Source: Nelumbo lutea
Taxonomy: Eukaryota > Streptophyta > Magnoliopsida > Proteales > Nelumbonaceae
Length of the DNA stretch: 64,000 nt
Direction of reading: 5' to 3'
Assembly (NCBI GenBank): GCA_022828595.1
Contig: JAKGHH010000001.1
Coordinates: 212,425,848 to 212,489,847 of the forward strand
The notes below the pieces were generated by a model. It was not told the origin of the DNA, searched no databases, and saw only the letters and a program-made list of their open reading frames with translations. The translations under genes and the position numbers were made by a program. This document shows, in pieces, positions 54,160 to 64,000 of this stretch. Position 1 is the stretch's first letter. Each line of letters starts with the position of its first letter.

Positions 54160-55647
54160 TAATGGTAGACATGGTCAAGTCCAAGAGTGTTCCTACTGTG
54201 GCCATGAAGGCCATATAGTTAACTTTTGCCATGCCTTGCATGACAACCTCTTGGGCCAATAATGCCTTGGTAGAGGATGGCACTTGAAAGAATGTTCCTA
54301 CTGATGAATCACCTGCTATGGGAGTTGGTAAGGATAAGGAGTTGGTTTCTTGCCTATTCTCTTTTAGGACTACTGCTACACTTGTTCATTCAGGTACAGC
54401 ATGTCTTGCTTCCAGTTCAAAAACTACAGCCTAGGTAATTGATCAAGGAGCTTCAAATCGTATGACTGGAACTTCAGACTTGTTTGTGTCCCCCTTTTTC
54501 CACTTTTCAAACTGTAACCTTAGCTGATGGAACATCCTCATTTATTACGGGCATCAATAATGTGTCTCTTGGTTTTGGCCTCCATTTAACTTCTGTGTTT
54601 TATGTACCTAAGTTTTCATTTAGTCTTTTGCATAGTTGTCAAGGTGCCGCCTAGGTGACTGGGCAACTAAGCACTTGCCTAGGTGACAAAAATGAAAAGG
54701 TGGGCACCTTATCATAATATCATTTATATTGATGCATCTTATTAATATGTGTGTGAATACATTCTATTATATACTATATATATCATATCATACTTTTTTA
54801 AATGTTTTTCTATTGAAATTTAAAAGATCAAAGGGTTTTGAGGAGATAAAAAGAAAGAAAAAATAGAAGTATAGAGAGGTTTCTTTTTTTTTTTTCTCCT
54901 CTCCCTCCAATTAAATAAAACAACTGCATCTTTTTTTATTTTACTTTCCATCTTGAATTTTTATTATATAAAGTTAATAACCTTCTTTAGTTGCTAATTG
55001 ATTTGAAATTGCACTATTAAATACTTATTATAGTAGTATTAATTTTGAAATAATGAAGAGAATTGTTATTTTTTTCAATTAATATGCATGTCGAATGGTA
55101 TATAAAACTAGGGAACTAGCCAATAGTTCTTTATATTATTAAATTCTTATTGCCTAGGTGTTTCCTAGGCGACTAGGTGCCCTAGTGTCACCTAGAATCA
55201 CCTAAACACCTTGACAATTATGGTCTTTTGTGTATAAGTAGACTCAATGACTTAATTGTTCTATAATCTTTTATCCTTCTTATTGTGTTTTCTAAGATTT
55301 CATGATAGGGAAGATGATTGGTGAAGGTCGTGAAGTTGGATGACTATATTACCTGGATGACAATGATCCAAGAAGAGCTCTTCACTCATCTCTCACTCAT
55401 TAGTGGTGTTGTCATTTGAGTCACCCATCCTTTCATACTTTGATGCAGTTGGTCCCTAGTCTAGAATCGGTTACTTAGTTGGAATGTGAGTCATGTCAGC
55501 TTAGTAGACATCACAAAATCCATTTTGTTCCCAGAAAAGATAAATGAGTCATGTGTCCTTTTGCAATGTTCATTTAGATGTTTGGGGTCCCAATCGTGTT
55601 TGTGATACAATGGATTTAGATATTTTATAACTTTTATTGATGAGAAA
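54160..55647 (+). mobile_element. Copia remnant I (gag end to integrase start)
   Basis: It starts at a zinc knuckle (CSYCGHEGHIVNFC, 54192-54233), then protease reading DQGASNR-like near 54445, pre-integrase (YVPKFSFSL) up to the MITE, and after the MITE ISRLNDLI, then LECESCQ at about 55485 and integrase start near 55580 (MFGVPIVF). Frames are heavily broken. It resembles element C. LTRs are not present. Confidence 0.75.
54631..55222. mobile_element. 592-bp hAT-type MITE (reference copy)
   Basis: Terminal inverted repeats are CATAGTTGTCAAGGTG and, from the right, CATAATTGTCAAGGTG. A perfect 8-bp duplication GTCTTTTG flanks it (54623-54630 and 55223-55230). Both ends hold CCTAGGTGAC/CCTAGGCGAC subrepeats. 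The interior is AT-rich with no coding. Copies 1 to 3 of this window match parts of it. Confidence 0.92.
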
Positions 55648-55935
55648 TGTGCTATAATTTAGTTTCTCTTTTATTTATTAGGTGTTACTGGGCCTTTGAC
55701 CCATGGGCTTAATGCTTTTAAATTGTGTTTTTAAGTGAATTTTTAGTATCTACCCTACTGAGGATATATTAGGCATTGTATCCCTTTCTATTCTTTTAAT
55801 ATAAAAGATACTGAGAGAGGCAGTCAGATCTTAATCGGCCTTCTCTTCCTTCTACTCCCAACTTCTTCTCTTTTATACTTTCAAGAAACCTTCTTCTCTT
55901 TTCCTTAAATCTTTTTGGTTCTTTTATTTTCTACT
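55648..55935 (+). repeat. 5' LTR of element J
   Basis: It begins TGTGCTATAATTTAGTTTC and ends before the primer site. A related sequence TGTTGCAATTTAGTTTC recurs at 59475, supporting the left boundary. The right boundary is inferred only. Confidence 0.65.
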
Positions 55936-56459
55936 TAGCATCAAAGCCATTCTTTAGAGATTCTTGGACTTGATCCATGCATCTCTAGAACAACCGACTG
56001 CATAGAGGAATAGGGAGCTGATCATTGGTTCAAGAAAGGTTTAGTTGTTGTATTTTTTTGGTGGATTTCAAACACTAGGTGAGTGGTCATGGATTCATCA
56101 TCAAAATCAGGAAGAACTAAAGAGAGAATAAGAGTCCTAATTGCAGTGGGTTCTTTGGATTTGACTTGGAGGAACTTTGGTTTTTTTGGATCTCTAGGAG
56201 AATTCTTTAAGGGGAATTCAGTTTCTATATGTTTTTGGGGCTCCTAGGGTGATCGTAACCTTTTCTCTTGCTTCTATTATTTTCTAGGAAGGAGAAATTT
56301 CTCTAGCTAAGTGTTTTGTGTTTGCAAGAGATCTTTTGGGTTGCTCAGAAGAAATCAATCTGATCCCGGAGGTTTATTGCCTATTTTTTATTGATACTGA
56401 GTGGTTTAAGAAGCTATGGATGGTGGAGTGAACAAAAATTGACTAGTGGCCTTGGACTG

Positions 56460-59450
56460 GGTATGGGAGGTGCTAGTGACCCTTTGGGATCATGTACTAT
56501 CACTACTGTTAAGTTAGATGATACAAACTATCTAGAATGGTCACAATTGGCCAAGATGGCAATTGGTGCATATGGAAAACTGGGATATATTATTGGTAAT
56601 GAAAAGAAATTTGAAACAAATGTTCCCAATGGGTGCAAGAAAATTACATGGTGATGACTTGGCTATGTAATGCTATGCTTCCTCATATAAGCAAAAACTT
56701 TATGTGGGAAAATACAACCAAGAAAATTTGGAATAGGCCTGCGAAGACTTACTCACAAAGTCAATATGTGTCTAGAGCCTACCAGCTAGGAAGCCAAGTT
56801 ATTAGCGCAAGATTGGGAGATAAGCCTCCTGTAGTATATTTTTCTGTCTTAAAAACTTTATGGCAAGAGATAAACCATTTAGAGATTGTGGTTTGGGGGA
56901 GTACTAAGGATGTTGCTACCTATTAGAAATTGATAGAGAGGAACAAAGTGTTTGAGTTCTTGGTAGGCCTTAATCTTGAGTATGATATTGCACGACCACA
57001 CATTCTTTCCCATGATAGTGTACATTTCTCAAGCATATTCCTTTGGATTTTGAGAAGATGGTCGGAGGAACGTTATGATGAGAAATTCTAGTATCAAGCA
57101 ATTGGCTAATGCTAGCACTATCAAACCTAAGCCTAGTGAGCATAAGGGTGGTAATGAGAATAAAAGAGAGGATAAGAAGGATTTATTTTGTGACTATTGC
57201 AAAAAGCCTAAGCACACCAGGGATACTTGTTGGAAGCTCAATCTTCATCTTATACCAACTTGACTCAAGAACAAGAAAGGGAATGCTAATATGGCAGTGA
57301 TTGGGATTCATTAGGATCACTTATTCCAGCTTCCTTGATGTCTCTTGCAGAAGTGAAAGTTAGGGCTGAATTTGGAAGAATGTAGCTAGTTCCAGTTCTT
57401 CATAAGGTGGACAATAGGGTGTAGATAGCTTGTGAACTGGTCATACCACTTCTTTTGCTCATACAAGTAATTCATATGCAAATACAGATTATGTTTCCAT
57501 CTCAAGTAAGGAGGGACCTCCCTGGGTTATAGACTTAGGAGCCTCTAAGCACATGACCAGTGTATCTACTTTATTTTCTTGATACCATTTGTGTTCTAGA
57601 CTTCTAATAGAGATTGTGTCTGTGTAGTAGATAGTTCCCATATCCCTATTGTTGGGAAAAGGTCAGTTAGAGTGACTAACATCCTTACCTTAACCTCTTT
57701 TCTACGTGTTCCTAGATTGCAAACTAATATTTTAACTATGAGTAGATCAATACAAAAATTGAATTGTTAAGTGACTTTTCTTCTTGGTCATTGTGTTTTT
57801 CAGGATCCGGAGTCAAGGAGGACGATTGGGAGCGGTCGTGAGGTGAATGGGGACTACCTTCTTGATGTGTTTCCAAGTTACCAGTGTCATTACACCAATA
57901 GCAGGAGTAATGGGTCAGAGTTAGTGAGTCAAATTATGCTTTGGCATAATCAATTCGGGCATTTATCCTTTGTTCCTTATGTTTTATATTTCCAAAGTTA
58001 TTTAAGTCTTTTAAGATGCCCAATCTGGAGTTTGAAAGTTGTCAACTTGGAAAGCATTGTAGACATTCATTTCAATCAAGTAATAAAAGGTGTTCTTTAG
58101 TTTTTCATATTTTTCACACTAATGTTTGAGGACCATATCACATTTCTTCCATGGATGTCGGTCATTATTTTCTTTTCTTTGTGGATGATTATTCACAACA
58201 TTCTTAGATATATTTGATGTAATCTTTTGTTAAGGTGCCCTCCTTTGTGCAACAGTTTCATTTGATGGTTCTCACACAATTTGTAGCTAGGACTAAGGTT
58301 TTCATATCAAATAATGCTAGGGAATATTTTGAAAAGGACCTGGCATCTAATTTGTTGGAGCATAGGGTGATTCGTCAAAGCAATTGTACAAAATGAAAAG
58401 CAAACATATTGTGGAGGTGGCTTGAAGTTTTATGGTGTATACTTTAGTTCCAGTTCACTTTTGGGGTGTTCTGGTTCTTACTGTTGTCTTTTTGATTAAT
58501 CATTTACCTTCTTGTGTCATTGGGTTCAAGGTACTATATAGTCTTATTTTTCTGGGGGGTGGGGGGGTGGATGTTTCATATTCCTTTGAGGATTTTTAAG
58601 TGCATTTTTTTCATATTCTTGGTCGTCATTGTACTAAATTGGATCCCAAAGCCAACAAGTGTCTTTCTTGGGTATGCTCAAAACCAAAAGGGGTATTATT
58701 GCTATGACCCGGTGTCAAGGAGTTGGTATGTCACTATGGATGTCATTTTCTTTGAGTCTATGCCTTTCTTTTCTGCTAGTTTTCCTCAGGAGTGTTGTTT
58801 TGGGGAGGAGAGTAAGCATCCTATTTCTCTTTCTACTCTTGCTCCTTTACTTGCATTAGTCTCTCTAGCTCCTTTGCCTGCTCCATTGCGTCTTGTCTCA
58901 CAATTCTTTACATGGCAGCATAGAAGGTTGACTCTATACATGCTCTTATAAGGGAATTCATACCACTTTCCATTGACTCATTTGAGATTCTAGGTTCGGC
59001 ATAGATCCAAGTATTCCTTTTGTGTTTATTGATGTTTTTGTTCATATTGATGATACATTTGTGCCTAACACTATTGATGCAAATGACTTTGATCTTCCCA
59101 TTGCTCTCTACAAGGGTAAGAGAAAGTGTACATCCCATTATATCTAACACCATCTATCTTATAGTAGCTAATTCCCCCCTACTGTACATTTCTTTCTTCC
59201 CTTGGTTTTGTGTCTATACCTAGGAATGTTAGTGAAGTTCTTTCTAAACTTGAGTAGAGGATAGCTATGTAGGAGGAAATAAAGGCTTTGATAAAAAATT
59301 AGACATGGGAGATTGTTGATCTATATGTTGATAAGGGGACAGTTAGATGTAGGTGGTTGTTTATTGTAAAGTACAAGGATAATGGTAGTATAGAGAGGTA
59401 CAAAGTGGAGCTGGTTGGAAGGGACACACACAAACTTATGGGCCTTCGGC
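56460..59450 (+). pseudogene. Element J gag-pol remnants
   Basis: Gag (TITTVKLDDTNYLEWSQLAK, NYMVMTWLCNAMLPHIS), knuckle CDYCKKPKHTRDTC near 57197-57238, protease as DLGASKH near 57535 (active-site Ser lost), pre-integrase (CHYTNSRSNG then SQIMLWHNQFGHL), integrase (SNNAREYF near 58310, catalytic region partly deleted near 58395), and RT start (WLFIVKYKDNGSIERYKVEL). Breaks are numerous, including at 56652, 56925, 57263 and 58100. Confidence 0.8.
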
Positions 59451-60559
59451 CCATGGGCAGAGTCTAGAGGAATTTGTTGCAATTTAGTTTCTTTTTGTTT
59501 ATTAGGTGTTATTGGACCTTCACCCCATGGGCTTAGTGCTTTTAAATCGTGTTTTCAAATTGTGTTTGTAAAAGGGGTAGAAGGTAAAATGGCTGCCCTA
59601 ATAGTATATGTGGATGACATAATTGTTACTGGTGACTGGGAGGATGAAATTCAAAGTTTAAAGGGCTTCCTTGCCACTCAGTTCGAAGTGAAAGATCTAG
59701 GACCTACCAAATACTTCCTTGGAATTGAGGTTGCCCGATCAAAAAAGGGTATCTTCATCTCCCAAAGGAAATATGTCCTAGACTTGCTTAAAGACACTGG
59801 AAAGATTGGGGTTAAACCAGCTGACTCTCCCATTGACCCCAACCATAAGTTAAGTGACAGCCAAGGTGAACCTCTTAAGGATGTGAAGCAATTTCAAAGG
59901 CTTGTAGGAAGATTGTTGTACCTCTCTATGACTCGTCCAGACATAGCATATGCTGTTGGTGTTCTCAGTCAGTTCATGCATGCACCTAGGTCCACCCATC
60001 TTGAAGCAGCAGAGAGAGTACTTCGGTATCTTAAGAAGTTCCTAGGTGCTGGTTTATTATTCCAGAAACATGGACACTTGAGGGTTGAAATTTACACAGA
60101 TGCGGATTGGGCTGGATCTCAAAATGACAAAAGGTCTATTAGTGGTTACTGCACCTTTGTAGGAGGGAACCTTGTTACTTGGAGGAGTAAGAAGCAAACC
60201 GTTGTTGCTAGATTGCTGAAGCTGAGTACTGTGCAATGGCACACGGAGTAGCCGAAGGTATGTGGATAAAGAATCTATTGGGAGAGTTGGGTTTTCTAGT
60301 TGGTAAACCCATGACTCTACCCTGTGACAACAAGGCAGCTATCAGTATCGCTGCCAACCCGGTACTACATGATAGAACAAAGCACATTGAAGTTGACAAG
60401 CATTTTATCAGAGAGAAAATCATCACAGGTGAAGTATGCACTCCATACATCAGCTCTGAATACCAACTAGCAAACTTATTTACAAAAGGGATAAACCATT
60501 CCAGACATCAAGGTCTCTGTGACAAGTTGGGCATGATTGATATCTATGCCCCAACTTGA
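59415..60559 (+). pseudogene. Element K RT and RNase H, with chimeric N-terminus
   Basis: A 278-residue frame (59415-60251) begins in J/LTR sequence and enters RT at KMAALIVYVDDIIVTG. It then covers KYFLGIEVARSKKG, RPDIAYAVGVLSQFM and DADWAGS. A frameshift near 60215 (two bases lost at SSAEAEY) leads to 60236-60559, with PCDNKAAISI, KHIEVDKHF and YISSEYQLANLF. The first ~55 residues have no protein ancestry. Confidence 0.85.
59475..59570 (+). repeat. Fragment of J-type LTR
   Basis: TGTTGCAATTTAGTTTCTTT to TAAATCGTGTTTTC matches the first ~100 bp of the J 5' LTR, including CCCATGGGCTTA. It sits between J RT and K RT and is read through by a chimeric open frame. Confidence 0.8.
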
Positions 60560-60781
60560 GGGCGAGTGTTAACAGGTGTATTATATGTACTGTTCACAGA
60601 CTTAGTACCCGCAGGGGTATTTTTGTAATTCTGTAGACATATTGTTATGTACAGCCAGAATAGTATAAATGCAAAGCTTCACTCGACTGAAGCTAAGTTT
60701 TTTAGGCCTTAACTCTGTAGCCTCTTCTTCTTCTTCTTCCTTCTTCTTCCCTTCTTCTTTTCCTTCTCCTCCTGCTCAACA
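59571..60781 (+). mobile_element. Copia element K, 5' truncated
   Basis: The fragment has the RT catalytic strand, RNase H, purine tract (CTTGAGGGCGAG) and a 3' LTR at 60567-60781. It is well conserved compared with its neighbours, with one frameshift only. Confidence 0.85.
60567..60781 (+). repeat. 3' LTR of element K
   Basis: It starts TGTTAACAGGTG and ends CTGCTCAACA. It holds TATAAATGC near 60665 and a TTC microsatellite near 60725-60765. Confidence 0.7.
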
Positions 60782-61320
60782 CACACCATAGTCACTCATG
60801 ATGACTGCAACCAGAACCAAGGAGAAAGGAGGACACCACAGCTCTTACATTCTTGATTCTTTAATAGAAATAGATCAGAAATAAGAAAAAAAGAAAGAGA
60901 AGAGAACAGAGATGAGATTGCAACCTTCTTCAAAGGAGATTGTAGCCTACAACATGCTCTCATATCATGTTTTGCATTAGACTTGATGATAAAAGGAGGA
61001 AGGAAAAGATCCACTGATCTATCCCAGTCAGCTGCTTTATGCTGATCTCTTTTACTGATTACAATTACTGTTCTTCCCCTTATTAAGTATGGGGCACCCA
61101 TATTAAGATTTAAAATCCTTGTTGACTTGCCACTTAGCATGCCCTATACAATATTTCTAGCCTTGTCATTTTACAAAATTTTCCTTTTGTCTTATATCTA
61201 TCACATAAGAAATCATTTTACAAAATTTTCCTTTTATCCTAAGTTGTATTCACCTATCATATAAGACATTAAACCATCCTCTATCTCTCCCTTGTTATGA
61301 ACTATCAAACCAAGACAACA
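60782..61320 (-). mobile_element. Copia remnant L (leader and probable 5' LTR)
   Basis: GCTCTCATATCA at 60956-60967 resembles the minus-strand primer site GCTCTGATACCA with two changes. To its right TGTTTTGCATTAG would start an LTR reaching about 61320 (AAGACAACA). To its left is a short purine-rich leader cut by element K. It contains an imperfect repeat of TTTACAAAATTTTCCTTTT at about 61169 and 61216. No coding. Confidence 0.45.
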
Positions 61321-61702
61321 AAAGAGGCCACATTGAGTTATTTCTTGCTTCCCAATCTTGATAGTATTCTGGAAAGGGATGAGAGTAGAAAGTGTAGAAG
61401 ATCTGTTTTGATAAAAAATCTGTGTAAGGAAGAGAGAAAGAGAAGAGAAGTTTTATGCAGAGAAGAAGAGAGGAGAAAAATTGAAGAGAATGGGAGAAGC
61501 CAAAAATTTGGTCTGGCTGCCCCTTTCATTAGCTTATATACTCACGAATAAAACTGAATAGAAAGACAAGTATTCCCTTAGTAAGTCGGCTACTTGTAAA
61601 ATCTAAATACACTCTTCACTTAAGCATAAACTAATGGGCCTTGGGCCCAATAACTCCCTAACTATGCCATGTAAATAAAAACAAGTGATATCAGCCCAAA
61701 AC

Positions 61703-63884
61703 TCAACACTCCTCAAGTTGGGAATAGATGTCACACATTCCCAACTTGCATAGATCGTGCTCCAGCTTGTTTCTTGCAACACCTTTTGTAAGAACATTTG
61801 CAAACTGCAAGTCAGATGCAACATATGGTAAGCACACTTCTCTGAATGTCACCCTTTCCTTTATAAAGTGTTTATCCACTTCTATATGCTTCGTTCTATC
61901 ATGCTGACTTGGATTGTGGGCAATGTTAATTTCTGCTTGATTGTCATAGTATAGCACCATAGGTAGGGGTATCTATGGTATTTGAAATCTGATTTCGAAT
62001 TCAATATTTGACATAATCAAATCGAATTCGGGTAATTCGAATATCTAATCAGTTGAATTCAGATATCCTATTCATACCAAATAGTTAATCGGATTCTAAT
62101 TCGGATATGGCCTTATTCGATTCAATAAATATCCGAATTCGACCAATTATTTAATTCTTATATATAATATATAAAATATTTTATATAATTTATATATATA
62201 ATAATTAAGTTATATAAATAATTTATATATTTATATACTTTATATCAATAAAATATTTATTTTATATATGTATTAATTATCTAAAATAATTAATTAATCG
62301 AATTTGAATCGAATCAAATATTTGAATATTTAACCGGATTCGAATTAGAATATTAATTTTCAATATCCGTCAGATATCAAATCGAATTCGGATGTCGGAA
62401 TTTCTAATCGGATTCAAATTCGGATATTACCTTATCCAATTCGAATTCGATCTGTTTACACCCTTAACCATAGGTTCTTTGGCCTCAACTCCAATCTCCC
62501 CTAACAAGGATCGAACCCAGAGGAGCTTTGAAACACCATGTGCCATAGCTCTGTATTCAGCTCCTGCACTTGACTTTGCTACAACTGATTGTTTCTTACT
62601 CTTCCATGAAACTAGATTACCTCCAACAAGAATGCAAACTCCTAATATAGATCTCCTATCATCTAGGCACCTTGCCCAATCAACATTTGTGTGAGCCTCT
62701 AACTTCAACTGTCCATGGTCATCAAACAAGTACTCCTCTACCTGGTTGTCCCTTCAAATAGGAAAGTATCATATCAATGGCCTCCAAATGCTGAACTTGT
62801 GGGGCATGCATCTATTGACTCACTACATTCACTGCATAAGAGATGTTTGTTTGTGTCATACATAAGTATAGAAACCGACCCACTAATCTCCGATACCTTC
62901 CAACATCCTTCACTAGCTCACGAAGCATTTATCTTGTGGTCCTGATTGATAGGTGTATCAGCTACCCTTGCCCCAAGTTTTCCTATCCCCAAGATCCTTA
63001 ATCTCAAACTCTTTGTGCAGGTTCTTCTTCAAAGTATCAATCTCACTCATATCATTTCCTGTGACTACCATGTCATCCACATACACTATCAAAATTGACA
63101 CTAATGACCCCCTCCTTTTTACAAAAAGAGTATGATCAGATTAAGTTTGAGTATAGCCAAATGCAACCAATGCACTTCTAAATCTATCAAACCAAGCTCT
63201 GGGTGATTACTTCAAACCATATAGAGACTTCTTTAATCTACACACCTTTCCTTTATCCACATCACTATAAAAACCAGTTGGAAGATCCATGGACACCTCC
63301 CATTGCAAGTCCCCATTAAGAAAAGCATTCTTCACATCAAGTTGGAAGAGTGGCCAAGAGTATGTAACTGCTAGTGATAGAAGAATACGGACTGAGCTCA
63401 TCTTTGCCACTGGTGCAAAAGTCTCCAAGTAATCTATTCCATAAGCCTAAGTGTACCCTTTTGCAACCAGCCTCGCCTTGTACCTTTCTATACTTCCATC
63501 AGCCTTATATTTCACTGTATAAACCCATCCACATCCAACTATCTCCTTGCCATCAAGTAAATCCACAATCTCCCATGTCTGATTTTTAATTAGTGTTTTC
63601 ATTTCCTCCTGCATAGGTATCTTCCATTCAGGTCTGGAGAGAGCCTCACTAACACTCCTGGGTATAGACACAGAGTTGAGGGAGGAAAGGAAGGCTCGGT
63701 AGGAAGGAGATAATCCATTGTAGGAAAGATAGTGTGAGATGCAATGAGCAGTACACTTCCTCTTCCCTTTTCGTAGTGCAATAGGGAGATCTAGGTCATC
63801 TACAATGATGTTAGGAGTAGGGGTAGTTATATCAATAGGAACTAAACCATCAGAGGAAACAAGAGGCATACCTGGGTCTGTCAA
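61703..63884 (-). pseudogene. Element M RT and RNase H
   Basis: Frame 63884-63447 carries the tail before RT ([20 protein letters not shown]) and RT start ([11 protein letters not shown]). Frame 63428-63207 holds [25 protein letters not shown] and KKSLYGLK, then a stop where others have Q. YVDD lies near 63070 (VYVDDMVVTG). RNase H follows (WKSKKQSVVAKSSAGAEYRAM), is split by the MITE at 62466/61964, and ends YYDNQAEINI, KHIEVDKHF. Some RT sequence is missing near 62960-62990. Confidence 0.82.
61964..62466. mobile_element. 503-bp hAT-type MITE
   Basis: Ends are TAGGGGTATC and, from the right, TAAGGGTGTA. A perfect 8-bp duplication ACCATAGG flanks it (61956-61963 and 62467-62474). The arms hold many GAATTCGAAT/ATTCGGATAT words and the centre is (TA)-rich. 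Removing it restores the RNase H reading across KEPMVLYYDNQ. No coding capacity. Confidence 0.92.
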
Positions 63885-64000
63885 TTAAACCAAGAATCTC
63901 CAATGAGATGATAGGGAGTGATGTGGGTCCCTCTGCTGTGGAATCAACCTCCCTGTGCTGTTGTCAGTGTTGTCGTGTAAAACACAAAGAGGCATGACGC
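63885..64000 (-). other. Element M upstream pol, partial
   Basis: Minus-strand continuation toward the integrase tail, with a stop at 63885-63887. Too short to assign more. Confidence 0.4.

Larger units (their letters stand above)
55648..59450 (+). mobile_element. Copia element J, 3' end missing
   Basis: 5' LTR 55648-55935, a degraded primer site TAGCATCAAAGCC at 55936, gag, protease, integrase and first part of RT. It ends in RT at about 59440 (THKLMG, corresponding to YTQTYG) and is followed by a scrap of its own LTR type at 59475-59570 and then element K. Confidence 0.8.
46938..64000 (+). other. Kinesin intron, over 17 kb, continuing past the window
   Basis: From 46938 to the right edge no further kinesin exon is found on the + strand. 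The stretch holds about 130 bp of AT-rich intron start and then transposable elements listed separately. Confidence 0.7.
61335..64000 (-). mobile_element. Copia element M, runs past right edge
   Basis: 3' LTR ending at 61708 (ACTCAACA on the + strand), purine tract CCTCAAGTTGGG reversed at 61711-61722, RNase H, RT and the integrase tail on the minus strand. A hAT-type MITE sits in RNase H. The left LTR boundary is not resolved; 61335 is a guess. Confidence 0.8.

Overview
This window is repeat-dense nuclear DNA from a flowering plant. The evidence is spliced GT-AG exons, many Ty1/copia LTR retrotransposons primed by initiator-Met tRNA (TGGTATCAGAGC-type primer sites), L1-type LINEs carrying RNase H, and small hAT- and Tourist-type DNA elements. 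I cannot name the species. I saw no bacterial-type operon, CRISPR array, rRNA or tRNA gene.

The only host gene I recognise is a + strand kinesin-14 (minus-end-directed microtubule motor, C-terminal half of the coiled coil plus the start of the motor). Four exons are clustered at 10738-11690. The next two, carrying the P-loop and the following part of the motor, lie at 46497-46937. All six join in one open frame. The gene is cut by three giant introns: over 10.7 kb on the left, 34.8 kb in the middle (11691-46496), and over 17 kb on the right. The right-hand intron starts with ATATCCTT, the signature of a U12-type AT-AC intron. The rest of the motor lies beyond the window.

Layout. 1-8783: copia element A (+) inserted in a hAT-type MITE, which sits in copia remnant G; then copia remnant H (-). 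8784-10450: LINE 3' end with a 267-bp MITE in its RNase H. 10738-11690: kinesin exons. 11731-32521: nest of copia elements. E (+) is host to D (-) in its 3' LTR; D contains C (+) and A' (-); A' contains B (-). Target-site duplications (TSDs) support E, D and B, and one deletion fuses C to A'. 33399-39166: copia F (+) inside a MITE. 39190-46496: foldback element, pieces of several LINEs on both strands, a tandem duplication, copia remnant N. 46497-46937: kinesin exons. 47065-53983: LINE (-) split by A'' (-), the most complete copia element here. 54160-60781: chain of degraded copia elements I, J, K (+), with a 592-bp hAT-type MITE in I. 60782-64000: copia remnants L and M (-), M holding a 503-bp hAT-type MITE and running off the right edge.

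The window therefore records a layered history of insertion and deletion inside introns of a gene whose visible exons remain intact. Retroelement ORFs are nearly all broken. The youngest-looking insertion by LTR identity (B) is also one of the most defective, which suggests it was mobilised in trans. Letters A to N are labels I assigned.
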